Assembly: GCF_016714285.1 (NCBI RefSeq)
Contig: NZ_JADJNN010000020.1
Location: 115,175-179,174, forward strand
DNA: 64,000 bases
Reading direction: 5' to 3'
Origin: Nannocystis sp.
GTDB taxonomy: Bacteria > Myxococcota_A > Polyangia > Nannocystales > Nannocystaceae
Shown here: piece by piece, positions 44,179 to 56,055 of the stretch
How positions within the stretch are numbered: position 1 is the stretch's first letter
Layout of the letters: the number at the start of each line of letters is the position of its first letter
Notes under the pieces: model-generated
Seen by the model: the letters and a program-made list of their open reading frames with translations, nothing else
Told to the model about the DNA's origin: nothing
Database searches by the model: none
Translations under genes and position numbers: made by a program

Positions 44179-45869
44179 CGCGGCTTGAGATTGGCGAACA
44201 CCACCACCCGCTTGCCGATCAGCTGCTCCGGTGTGTAGCTCAGGGCGATCCCACTGTAGATATTGCGCACGCCGAGCGGCCCGAGGTCGACGCTCAGCTG
44301 CAGCAGCTTGTCCGAGCGCTTCACCTTCGTGCAGGTCTGCACGACCCCGACCCGCAGATCGACCCCAGCATACGCTCGGTCTTCTCGGCCCAGCTCGGCA
44401 GCACCGGCTTCAAAATGGCTGCCACGATCTTGCTCGCCTCGATCGCCGCGCTGCACACCGCCCGCGCCCGCTCCGGGTCGCTGCTCGCCAGCTTCCACGG
44501 CGCCGCCTCGGTGACATACACATTAAAATCCTCTGCGATCTCGATCGCCAGGCGCAGCGCCTTCGCCGACTCGAACTCTCGATAGAGCCCGGGCACCTCG
44601 GCCAGCCGCGCCCGCGCCCGCGCGAGCAGCGGCGCCGCGTCGGCCGGCGGCGCCGCCAACCGGGCTCCCAGCCGCTGCTGCACGAACTTCACGCAGCGAC
44701 TCGCCAGGTTGGCCGCCTTGTTCACCAACTCCGCGTTCACCCGGTTGGCGAAGTCCTCCATGCTGAGGTCGATGTCGTCCTGCTCCGTCCCCAGCTTGGC
44801 CGCGAAGTAGTAGCGCAGATAGTCCGCCGGCAGATGCTCGAGGTAGGTGCGACCGAGGATGAAGGTCCCGCGGCTCTTCGACATCTTCTCGCCGTTGACC
44901 GTCAACCACCCGTGCACCTGCACCCGCGACGGCGCCGTGTAGCCGGCCGTGTGCAGCATCGCCGGCCAGAACAGCGTATGAAAATACACGATGTCCTTGC
45001 CGATCACGTGCACGATCTCGGCGTCACCGCGCCAGTCCTCGTTCACGTCGCGGCCGTGCTCACTGCACCACTTCTCGGTCGCGCCGATGTAACCCACGGG
45101 CGCATCGAACCACACGTAGAAGAACTTCTTGCCGTCATACCCGGGAATGGCGAACCCGAAGTAGGGCGGATCTCGCGAGATGTCCCAGTCACGCAGCCCG
45201 TCCTCGACCCAGCGCATCACGTAGTTGCGCACCGTCTGCTGCAGCTTGGCCCCGCCATTGAGCCACGCCCGCAGCGCCGCCTCGTGCTGCCCGAGCGCGA
45301 CAAACAGGTGCTCCGAGTCGCGCAGCACCGGCGCGGTCCCGCAGATCGAGCAATGCGGGTCCTTGAGCTCGGTCGGCGCGTAGGTCGACCCGCACACCTC
45401 GCAGCTGTCGCCGTACTGATCGAGGGCCCCGCACTTCGGGCACTGCCCGCCGCACGAAGCGGTCCGGCAGGAACATCTGGTCGTGCGGGCAATACAGCTG
45501 CGTCGTCACCCGCGTATGGATGTACCCGGCCGCCTTCATCGCCGCGAAGATGGCCTCGGCGTGCCGCTGCGTCTCCGGCGAGTGCGTCGTGTAGTAGATA
45601 TCCGAGCCGATGCCAAAGTCGCGAAACACCGCCGCGTGCTCCGCGTGCGCCCGCTCGATCAGCGCCTCGGGCGTGATGCCCTCGCGGCGCGCCCGCAGCT
45701 CGATCGGCGTGCCGTGGGTGTCCGCCGCCCACATGAAGATCACGTCGTCGCCGGCGAGCCTGCGCGCCCGCACGTAGACGTCCCGTCTGGATCGCCTCGA
45801 GCAGGTGCCGAGGTGGATCGACCCGTTGGCGTAAGGGAGCGCGGCAGTGACGAGGACGCGGCCAGACAT
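44112..45869 (-). CDS. metG: Methionyl-tRNA synthetase (frameshifted, linker missing)
   Basis: The start is ATG 45869 (MSGRVLVTAALPYANGSIHLG, HIGH motif), with TATACG 7 nt upstream. In order come DTHGTPIELRARREGITPEA, a zinc knuckle (CPKCGALDQYGDSCEVCG...CSICG), FFYVWFDAPVGYIGAT and the KMSKS loop NGEKMSKSRGTF. The anticodon-binding helices read NRVNAELVNKAANLASR. A C-terminal tRNA-binding (EMAP/Arc1-like) domain reads VDLRVGVVQTCTKVKRSDKL and FANLKPRKMAGGMSEGMILA. Shifts lie near 45785, 45450 and 44370. At the last the catalytic part (SWAEKTERML) joins directly to the EMAP domain with no linker. The usual final strand is also absent. Confidence 0.88.
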
Positions 45870-45876
45870 CGCCGCG

Positions 45877-45882
45877 CGTATA
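45877..45882 (-). promoter_or_regulatory. Putative -10 hexamer TATACG for metG
   Basis: Minus-strand TATACG (in GTTATACG) with 7 nt to the metG ATG and no Shine-Dalgarno. Confidence 0.35.
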
Positions 45883-45933
45883 ACACTCAAGAGCCCACCC
45901 GGTAAACAGCGCCCACACGCGGCGCGCCCGCGC

Positions 45934-46449
45934 CTAGCCGCCGGTCTGCCCGAGCGCCTCACGGCTCGCGGCGATCTGCGCCTCGAGCCCCTCGAGCTGC
46001 TCGAGCAGCGCCTTCGCGGTCGAGCAGCGCCGCTCCATCTGCGCCACCAGATCGCCGACCTGATGCGACAGCACCTGGATCAGCTCGGGCAGCACGTCCA
46101 CCGCCGAGTGCCGCAAGGTCCGCGGCGCCGACAGCAGCGGCGTCACCGTGCCCGCCGTCTCGGACGCCAGCGCAACCTTCGACTCGAGGATCTTCACCGT
46201 CTTGATGCACAGGTGATATTCGCTCTGGATCCGCAGGTAGCCGAGGAACGCCAGCTCGATCACCCGCTTCCCGTCGCGGCCGATGCTCATCGTCTCCGAC
46301 AGCGGCCGCGGGTGCACATAATCCATGCCGATCATCAGACGCGAGAGCGCCTTGTCGATCGCCGATATCAGGCCGTTGAGTTGGTCGGATCCCTCGTTCA
46401 AGCGCCGCGCCGCCTGTCCCAATTGATTGAGCCGTTCGTTCATCGCCAT
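45934..46449 (-). CDS. Helical/coiled-coil protein of unknown function
   Basis: An intact 171-residue frame, unusual for this half of the window. It starts MAMNERLNQLGQAARRLNEG (an internal ATG at 46443 is also possible) after a GGGAGGA Shine-Dalgarno. It is helical throughout, with heptad-like C-terminal sequence (LVAQMERRCSTAKALLEQLEGLEAQIA). Between lies a conserved-looking core (SRLMIGMDYVHPRPLSETMSIGRDGKRVIELAFLGY). No membrane segment, no family recognised. Gene order slt - this gene - metG on one strand. Confidence 0.7.
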   Translation of the reverse strand: MAMNERLNQLGQAARRLNEGSDQLNGLISAIDKALSRLMIGMDYVHPRPLSETMSIGRDGKRVIELAFLGYLRIQSEYHLCIKTVKILESKVALASETAGTVTPLLSAPRTLRHSAVDVLPELIQVLSHQVGDLVAQMERRCSTAKALLEQLEGLEAQIAASREALGQTGG

Positions 46450-46585
46450 GAGTCCTCCCGGAGCCCGTCAGGGCGCGCCAGGGCCGTCAAGCCCCAGCGT
46501 CACGCCACCGTAGACCCACCGCCTCCCCGCCACAAGCCCTCGCGTTTCACGCCCCGCGACGCGCATCCCCGCGCCGACGGGCGCG

Positions 46586-48778
46586 TCAAAAGTCGATGTT
46601 GGCCTCGACCTGCGTCTCCACCACGTTGGTCCAGCGTGGCAGCGCGCCGCGGTACATCAGCTCGTACGCCGCCTGCACCTCGAGCACACGACGCGTGTAG
46701 TTCGCCGTCTCGCGCAGCGGGATCTCGGCCACGAACACATCGAGCTCGAGCGCTTGCCCACCGCCCGAGCGATCAGACTTGGCCTTGATCCACCGCTCGA
46801 CGTTGAAGGGCCCGCCGTTGTAACTGGTGTACGCCATCGCCGCCTGGCCGTGGAATTTGGTCAGCAGCTCGTCCAGGTAATAGGCAGCCAGGTGCACGTT
46901 GGTGTCGATCTCGAACAGCGCGTCCGTGTCGGCCAGCGTCTCGCCCAGGCGCGCCGCCAGCAGCTCCCCGGTGTTCGGCATGATCTGGATCGCCCCGCGG
47001 GCGCCCACCGACGACACCGCGTGGCGGCGAAACCGCGACTCCGTGTACATCAGCGACCATAGCTGCGTCGGGTCGATCTCGCGAAGCGCCGCCTCGCGCT
47101 CGACCGTGCTGCGATACGCCCGCGGGTGCCAGCGCCGGGATCGCCGCCCCGTGACGCGCCGCCAGCCCCGCGAAGGTCGCCCGCGCCTGCGCTGCGCCGG
47201 GCGCCGCAGCTGTCTCGGAGGACATGGGTGAAAGGACAGGTAACGGACCCGGGTCCTCACCGAGGTCAAGCAGCCGCTGCCGCGCCTGCAGCCCGTAATA
47301 GTCCATCGGCCCCGCCGCCGCGACCGCGCGCAGCAGGGCCACGCCCTCGGCCCGATCCTCCGCCGCACTCACCAGCAGGCGCCCGCGAAAGTATCGCGCC
47401 ACCGTCACCTGCTCGCCGCGCAGCTTCTTCTCCAGCGCCGCGAAGGCAGCGATCGCCGCCTCGCGCTCCCCGAGCCGAAGCTTCAACCACGCCGCCAGCC
47501 ACGGCCGATCGCCACGCAGCCGATCCTTCGCGGGTAGGCGCTCGAGCAGCGCCTGCGCCTGCGCGTAGCGGCCCCGCGATAGGCCTGCTCGATCGCCCCG
47601 GCCAGCGCCGCCTTGCCGCGCCGCCGCGGCGTCCGGCCTGCGTCAGCCACAGCGTGATCGCATCATCGCATCGCCCGCACGATCGAGGGGCCCGCGGCAG
47701 ATCGTCGCGCAGGTCCGCCGACGGACTGGCACGATACAGTTGCTCGAGGTCCGCCGCCGCCTGCGCGAAGTCCCGCTGCCGCGTCGCCGTGAACGCCCGC
47801 GAGCGCAGCACCACCGGCGAAGCCCCGCCGGCGTCTTCGGATCGACCAGCAGACCATCGAGCAACGCCCGCGAGGCCGCGAAGCGCCGCAGGTGCCGCGC
47901 GCGCATCGCGCGATCGAGCTGCTCGTGCGCCGACCAGCGCGGCGGCTTGCCAGCCCCGACCAGCAGCGCCTCGGCCCGGTCCGCGACAGCGGTCCCGCAG
48001 CGATCGATGGCCGTCCGTCGCAGCGCCGCCAGCCCCTCGCCCGACTTGCCCGCCCGCAGCAGCGCCTGCGCCCGCAGCAGCTCCAGCTCACCCGCCCGGG
48101 GATGCTCCGGATACGCCTTCAACACCTCCGCCAGCGCCTTCACGGCCTGCGTCGCCGCCGACCTCCGACCGCCCCCCTCGCCCTCCACGGCCGCCAGCGC
48201 CTCCGCATGGGCGACCCGCAGCACCGCGAGGTTGCGCACGGGCTCGTGCTTCATCGCCTTGCGCCACTGCTCCGCCGCCTTGCGCCGCAGCCCGTCAGCC
48301 TCGGGGCGCGGCAAACCCTCCGCACGCGCCTGCGCCAACAAACTACGCGCATACTCGTCGAGGAGCAGCTCGCGCGCCAACCCGGGCGGCGCCACCCGAC
48401 TCTCGACGAGCGGAGCCAGGGCCGCGCTCGCCAGCGCAGCGCGCCCGGCCGGTCGCTCCGCACACGCTCCCCGCAGCATCCCCTGCGTGAACCATTCGGG
48501 CGACCCGGACACCGCCGGCACCTGCCCCGAGAGCGCCACCAAGGCCGCATCGAACTGCCCCGAACCCAGCAACACCGCCGCGTCGCGCTCCGGCTCCACC
48601 GTCGCTGGAGCGGCCGCCACCGGCGCCTCGGGTCGCGCCTCGGGCCCCGGTGTCCACCGCGCCGATCGCCGGGTGCCTGCTGCGCACGCCTCGTTTTCCT
48701 GACCGCGGTTCGACACGCCAGGAGCCCGGCGGCCAGCAGCCACCCGCCCCATCGCGGCCGTCGCGAGTCGCCTGACAT
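46586..48778 (-). CDS. Slt-type lytic transglycosylase lipoprotein (frameshifted)
   Basis: Cleaves peptidoglycan glycan strands. The start is ATG 48778 with lipoprotein signal GGWLLAAGLLAC (Cys22). A long TPR-like helical region follows (QFDAALVALSGQVPAVSG, LAEVLKAYPEHPRAGELELL). The catalytic Slt domain is LWSLMYTESRFRRHAVSSVG then ARGAIQIMPNTGELLAARLG, with the catalytic Glu in YTESRF. It continues NVHLAAYYLDELLTKF and MAYTSYNGGPFNVERW to VEANIDF. The domain order matches Slt70. Shifts lie near 48700, 47815, 47640, 47570 and 47135. A palindrome copy (47210-47240) lies in the linker between helical and catalytic domains. Confidence 0.82.
47210..47240. repeat. Double palindrome copy in the lytic transglycosylase linker
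   Basis: CTGTCTCGGAGGACA (47210-47224) and GGGTGAAAGGACAGG (to 47240); encodes LPVLSPMSSET on the minus strand, at a domain boundary. Confidence 0.65.
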
Positions 48779-48786
48779 CACCGTCA

Positions 48787-48792
48787 ACGCTA
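48787..48792 (-). promoter_or_regulatory. Putative -10 hexamer TAGCGT for slt
   Basis: Minus-strand TAGCGT with 8 nt to ATG 48778; no Shine-Dalgarno. Confidence 0.25.
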
Positions 48793-48847
48793 CCACGTAC
48801 GCCGCACCGCTCCGATTTTCTCACCAACCGATCGCCCACGGATGGTC

Positions 48848-48853
48848 TACCCT
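48848..48853 (+). promoter_or_regulatory. Putative -10 hexamer TACCCT for fadN
   Basis: TACCCT with 8 nt to GTG 48862; no Shine-Dalgarno. The 83-bp gap to the divergent slt gene would hold both promoters. Confidence 0.35.
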
Positions 48854-48861
48854 GCCGCCCC

Positions 48862-51259
48862 GTGAGTGTCGCCGTCGTCCGCCCGTCCATCACGGCCACG
48901 GTGCTCGGCGCTGGCACGTGGGGGCGCAGATCGCCGCCCACCTCGCCAATGCGGGCATCCGCACCTTCCTCCTCCGACATGGTGCCGCGGATGCCGCGTC
49001 GGCCGCGCGGCTCTCAGCTAACCCTGGCGCCCTCGGCGCCCCTGCAGCAATGCTCAAGGCCAAACCCGCCGCCTACCCAAACCGAGACCGCGGCCCGCTC
49101 ACCCCGGCAACCTCGAGGACGACCTCGAGCGCGCCTGCGCAGCCAGTGACCTCGTGATCGAGGCCGTGGTCGAGCGCCTCGACATCAAGCAGGCCCTCTT
49201 CACCCGGGTCGCCGCCGCCGCCGGCCGCACGTGATCTCACCTCCAACACCTCTGGCCTCGGCATCGGCGCCCATCGCCGAGGCCTGCCGGGCCGCCCGCG
49301 CACTTACTCGTCGGCCTCCACTTCTTCAACCCGCCGCGCTACAGCCTGCTCCGAGGTCGTGCCCTCGCGCCACGGCGACCCGGCGATCGTCGACGAGCTC
49401 GCCACCTTCAGCGACCGCGTGCTCGACAGGCGTCGTCCTGTGCCACGACTCCCCCCGCTGTCAGCGGCAATCGGGTCGGCACCGCCGAAATGCTGCTGAC
49501 CTTCACCACCACCGCCGCCGGCGACTTCCACGTCGAGGAGGTCGGCCTCCTGAACGGGCCGCTCATGGGCCGCCCGCGCACCGCCAGCTTTCCCGCCCCG
49601 GCGACCTCGTCGGCATCGACGTCGTCGGCCACGTCATCCACAACCTCGCCGCCGTCCTCAGCGGCGACCGGCCTCGCCAGACTTCGACGGGCTCCACGGC
49701 CTCGCCGGTCGTCCCGCCGGTGGTCCACCGGCATGATCGGGCGCCGCTGCTCGGCGACAAGGACCAAGTCGCTTACTGTCCGCAAGGCCGGCAGGCCATC
49801 CAGACCCTCGTCCCCACCCTCAGGAGTACCGCGACAACCAGCACGCGCCGTTCCCCGAGCTCGCTGAGGTCGCCACGATCCCGCGACCTCGGCAAGCGCG
49901 TACCCACCGGCCCTACGCCCCCAGCCGCGCCGGCGGATCTGTTACTACGCAAGAGTCTACCTCCCGCTCTTCAACTACAGCGCCGCCCGCGTCGGCGTCA
50001 TCTGCACGGCACACCCCAAAGAGATCGACGACGCCATGTGCTGGGGCTACGGCTGGCAGCAGGGCCCCTTCGCCCTCATGGACGCCGCCGGCGTCGCCTG
50101 GTGCGCCGCGCAGCTCAGCGCCATGGGCCTCGAGCCCGCCCCGGCCCTGCGCGAGCTGGTCGCCGCCCAGGGCGACGCCGCCCGCTGGTACGCCGGCCGC
50201 CCCAGCGCCCCCACGATCTTTGTCCCCGGCGCGGGTGCACGGGCCATCCCCACCCCCGCGGGCATGATCAGCCTCGCCGCCGCCAAGGACGCCCGCGGCG
50301 AGCTCCACAGCAACAAGACCGCCAGCCTCATCGACATCGGCGACGGCATCGCCTGCCTCGGGGTTCCGCGGCAAGATCGACGTCCTCGACGGCGGCGCCG
50401 TGACCATGCTCGCCGAGGCCCGCCCGACCCTCGCCCGCATCGGCGGCGGCGTGGCCTCGTCATCGGCAACCAGGGCGACAACTTCTGCGCCGGCGCCGAC
50501 CTGCGCACCGTCCTCGCCGCCGCCGAGGCCAGGAACTTCGTCGCCCTCGAGCGCGCCGTCGCGGCCCTGCAAACCGCCCTCATGGACCTGCGCCACGGCG
50601 AGCTCCCGGTCGTCGTCGCCCCCCACGGCCTCACCCTCGGCGGCGGCGTCGAGGTCACCCTCCACGGCGACGCCATCGTCGCCAACAGGATCTACATGGG
50701 CCTTGTCGAGATCGGCGTCGGCCTGCTCCCGGCCGGCGGCGGCCTCAAGAGATTACCCGCGGCTCGTGCGGCCGCCCCGAGGCCTGAGGGGCGACCCCTA
50801 CCCCTTCATCCGCCGCGCCTTCGAGCGCCGCCGCCGGCAAGGTCTCGACAGGCGCCGAACCGCACCCTCGGCTTCCCTCACCCGGGCGACACCGTCGTGT
50901 TCCACCGCGCCCGCGTCGTCGCCGAGGCCAAGCGCCGCGCCGTCGGCCTCGCCGAGGCCGGTTACGTCCCGCCCGACCGCAACGCCGCCATCTCGCTCAT
51001 CTCCACCGGCCGCGGCGAACTTCCGCTGGTCCGTCGACGATATCCTGCGGCGGGGCCAGCGCGTCACGGCGCACGACCAGAAGATCGCGGGCAAGGATCG
51101 CCGACGTGCTCTCGGCGGCGACACCTCCGCTGCGCTGCCCGGTCGACCAGCCCAACGGATCCCTCGAGCTCAGGCGCGAGGCTTTCCGTATCCTGGTCGC
51201 CGGACCCGAACGCCGCAACGCGCATCAGCACGCTCGGCGGCAAGCCGCTACGCAACTGA
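48862..51259 (+). CDS. fadN: 3-hydroxyacyl-CoA dehydrogenase / enoyl-CoA hydratase, FadN type (frameshifted)
   Basis: Fatty-acid beta-oxidation enzyme with NAD-dependent dehydrogenase domains first and hydratase last. The NAD-binding start is ITATVLGAGTWG then AQIAAHLANAGIRTFLL. The dehydrogenase core is SDLVIEAVVERLDIKQALF and SNTSGLGI, and the helical domain is YGWQQGPFALMDAAGV. The crotonase domain reads VIGNQGDNFCAGADLRTVLA and LTLGGGVEVTLHGDAIVANR. The stop is TGA 51257-51259 after LGGKPLRN. The outer length of about 2.4 kb matches the roughly 790 residues of FadN. At least ten shifts break it. fadA follows 32 bp later, giving the usual fadN-fadA operon. Confidence 0.85.
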
Positions 51260-51291
51260 CGGCCCTGCAGCGCCGACGGAGGAGACAGCCG

Positions 51292-52450
51292 ATGCGCGAA
51301 GTAGCCATCGTTTCATCGCCCGCACGCCCTGCGGTCGCGCCCACAAGGGCGCGCTGCGCGACACGCGCCCCGACACGTTGGCCGGCCTGGCGATCGCCGA
51401 GGCCTTTCGGCGCTGCCCGGGCCTCGATCCCCGCCGCATCGGTGACGTGATCCTCGGTTGCGCGATGCCGGAGGGCGAGCAGGGCATGAACGTCGCGCGC
51501 ATCGCCGGCTTCCTCGCCGGGCTGCCGGCGGAGGTTCCGGCGCTGACGATCAACCGCTTCTGCTCCTCCGGGCTGCAAGCGCTGGCGATCGGCGCCGGCA
51601 GCATCGCGCTCGGCGGCAACGACGCGATCATCGCCGGTGGGGTCGAGTCGATGAGCATGGTGCCGATGGGGGGCAATAAGCCCTCGACCCATCCGGAGCT
51701 CTTCGAGCGCTATCCCGAGGCCTACACCAGCATGGGGATCACCGCGGAGAACGTCGCCCGCCGCTTCGGCGTCAGCCGCGAGCAGACCAGTTTCGCCTAC
51801 ACCAGGCCACGCAGCGACCCGCCGGCCGCCGCATGACCGCCGGCCGCTTCGACGCGCAGCTGGCCGGACGACCACCGTCACCACCGACCGAGGCACCGGT
51901 GACCCTGCGCCACGATGAGACCGTGCGCGGCGACACCACCCTGGAGGCGCTGGCCAAGCTCAAGCCCGCCTTCGCCAACGAGGGGTCCGTCACCGCTGGG
52001 AACGCCTCACCGCTTAGCGATGGCGCGGGCGCCGCAGTGCTGATCGAGCGCCGCGCGGCCGACAAGCTGGGCCTGCGACCGCTCGCGATTTTTCGCCGCT
52101 TCGTCGCCGTCGGCGTCGCGCCCGAGCTGATGGGCATCGGCCCCGTGCCGGCGATTCGCAAGCTGCTCGCCGGCGCCGGGCTGCGCATCGGCGACATCGA
52201 CGTCTTCGAGCTCAACGAGGCCTTCGCCGCCCAGGCCTGCTACTGCGTGCGCGAGCTGGCGCTCCCGCCCGAGCGCGTCAACCCGAACGGCGGGGCGATC
52301 GCGCTCGGCCACCCCCTCGGCGCCACCGGCACCAACCTCACGGCCAAGCTGCTGCACGAGCTCGAGCGCACGGGCGGGCGCTGGGGTGTGGTCAGCATGT
52401 GCGTGGGCGGCGGCATGGGCGCCGCCGGGCTCTTCGAGCAGCTCGATCTT
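51292..52450 (+). CDS. fadA: Acetyl-CoA acyltransferase (thiolase), FadA type (frameshifted)
   Basis: Thiolytic last step of beta-oxidation. The start is ATG 51292 (MREVAIV) after a GGAGGAGA Shine-Dalgarno. The active-site Cys is in TINRFCSSGLQALAIGAGSI. VESMSMVPMGGNKPSTHPEL, SDGAGAAVLIERRAADKLGL, FELNEAFAAQACYCVRELAL, NPNGGAIALGHPLGATGTNL and the C-terminal Cys in SMCVGGGMGAAGLFEQL are all thiolase hallmarks. Shifts lie near 51310 and 51800-51830. After GLFEQL, where thiolases end, no stop occurs in this frame. A palindrome copy lies at 52467, so the stop may have been lost to an error. Confidence 0.9.
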
Positions 52451-52466
52451 TCCTCGAGATCAGGCA

Positions 52467-52484
52467 CCTGTCCGTTCGGACGTG
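52467..52484. repeat. Palindrome copy at the 3' end of fadA
   Basis: CCTGTCCGTTCGGACGTG, right arm imperfect; immediately after the expected end of the thiolase. Confidence 0.6.
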
Positions 52485-52904
52485 GCAATCGCGCGGGCGC
52501 AGGACCGAAAGGGCCCCGCCGCCCGCGCTTTCACCGTGCCCCGCCGGACGGCCAAGCCGCCCGGTGCTCTTGCGCGGCATCGACAGCGAAAGTGACAGTC
52601 ATCGCGCACCGAGCTGACCTTCAAGACATGTCCCAAAGCATGAAGAGACAGCGGTCAGTTCGCCTCCAGGCGCCTGAATTTCCGCGAATTCACGATCCTC
52701 GCGCCGCTTCGCCAGCACATTGCGACGAGCGCCGGCACGCGGACATGCCCTGCGTTCACCCGCGCCGCGCGCCCCGGCGCCGCGCGATCGACCACCAAAC
52801 CGCCTCCTTCGCCCCGCGCGGCGATACCCAGCGCCTCGCCGCCCCCAAACCACCGGGTTCGTCTACATACGTTCGCTGGCACAAACGCCGCGCGACAATT
52901 TGGT
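52485..52904. other. Stretch without a recognisable gene
   Basis: About 420 bp between fadA and the candidate promoter. It contains GACATGTCCCAAAGC (52626), the same sequence as at the cycloisomerase start, and one open minus-strand frame (52655-52954) whose product looks like non-coding translation. I see no supported gene. Confidence 0.5.
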
Positions 52905-52935
52905 TTGACATCCATCGCCAATCGCCGCATACACT
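52905..52935 (+). promoter_or_regulatory. Sigma-70-like promoter for a candidate small RNA
   Basis: TTGACA (52905-52910) and TACACT (52930-52935) are 19 nt apart, in a locally AT-rich patch. The -35 is perfect, the -10 good, the spacing slightly long. The predicted start is near 52942. Confidence 0.5.
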
Positions 52936-52941
52936 GATATC

Positions 52942-53165
52942 GCATCGTCAGCATCGTGACGGCTCCCCCCGAGCCCGAACCGCTGACACCTCACGCAAGC
53001 GCTGCGCGGGTTTGCCACGGTTTCATCGTTCCCCCTCAGTGGGGGCAACAACAACAGGAGGGTCCCGACCGAAGGTTCCAATCGTTGTTGAGGCGCAAGG
53101 CGGACACGGTAAGAGGAACCGTGACTGCAGAGCGGGCACGGAAGAGGAACCGTGCCCGCTTTTTT
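52942..53165 (+). ncRNA. Candidate small non-coding RNA, about 225 nt
   Basis: Bounded by a sigma-70-like promoter and a strong terminator, with no credible reading frame between. Several foldable elements are visible. CCCCC-TCAGT-GGGGG (about 53030) is one. CAACAAC pairs with GTTGTTG about 30 nt on, around GGAGGGTCCC. Two successive 3' hairpins, CACGGT/ACCGTG (53105-53123) and the terminator stem (53132-53159), both have the loop AAGAGGA. The two GGAACC segments could instead pair with an upstream GGTTCC, which would allow alternative structures. GGA in loops recalls CsrA-binding RNAs. I do not recognise 6S, SRP, tmRNA or RNase P features. Function unknown. Confidence 0.5.
53132..53165 (+). 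terminator. Strong intrinsic terminator of the candidate small RNA
   Basis: Perfect 10-bp stem GCGGGCACGG / CCGTGCCCGC, loop AAGAGGAA, then TTTTTT (53160-53165). Confidence 0.93.
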
Positions 53166-53317
53166 AGCGCCCGCGATCCGCCTTCGGCGCGCCAGGCGGC
53201 CCAACACGCGGTCTGGCCCCAGGAGCATGTCCTCACTTGGACTCCCCTACCGGGGCCATCACACCTGCATCTGGCTGGCCGACCGTGTCCCGGCTGGGCC
53301 GGGGCCGAAGATCCGCC

Positions 53318-55488
<2,171 letters not shown>

Positions 55489-55882
55489 CGAAAAACTCCT
55501 CGCAGGCGCTCAGGGCCACACAAATGCCACTGGCAGATGCGTGCACCCTGGCCCGTGGACCAGGTTCGGTTCGGTGAGATGGACACCTCGCACTCGGCGA
55601 GGAGGGGTCAGCACAACCCCGATGGCGTGAGCACCATAGGCAACAGTCAAGCTCGCAAACAATCCCCCCACGACCAGAAAGTCACACCCATCCAGACCCG
55701 CGACTCCCCGCACGGACCCTCCACACACCTCCCGCACCCGGGGTATCACGTGAACCCGCTTACTGACTTTCTTTAGCGGACCGAATACGCTGCCCCACGC
55801 CAGCTCCACGCTCCCACCTACATGTCCACGAGAACCCTGAGTGCCGCTGATTTTCGTGGGGTTCACTACACATTTTCCGTCT
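55489..55882. other. Intergenic region between the divergent M4 protease and lipoprotein genes
   Basis: About 560 bp lie between the M4 start (55488) and the next gene (56056). Local G+C is lower than around it. No reading frame looks coding. Apart from the palindrome at 55883, no clear element was recognised; it must hold the M4 promoter. Confidence 0.5.
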
Positions 55883-55899
55883 ATTGAACTCAGTTCAAT
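55883..55899. promoter_or_regulatory. Perfect 17-bp palindrome ATTGAACT-C-AGTTCAAT
   Basis: 8-bp arms around a single C in an AT-rich patch, 395 bp from the M4 start and 157 bp from the lipoprotein start. It has the form of a dimeric repressor or activator site and is unrelated to the CCTGTCC family. Confidence 0.5.
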
Positions 55900-56055
55900 C
55901 CGTACCCGCAAGAGTCGCGGCGGGGTGGATGCTGCGCCTCGCCGCCCCAGCGATTTTTCACCGCCAGGGATCTCTCCCTCGACCCTCTCCGCGTAATCAG
56001 TGCGCGCGTCCCCAGGTTCCTTGCAACAGTCCCCGGTCCGGCCAGACCCCCGGCC

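Noticed and set aside
52655..52954. A 99-codon minus-strand frame upstream of the candidate small RNA
   Set aside because: No Shine-Dalgarno, no recognisable composition or motif; its start overlaps the sigma-70-like promoter of the other strand.
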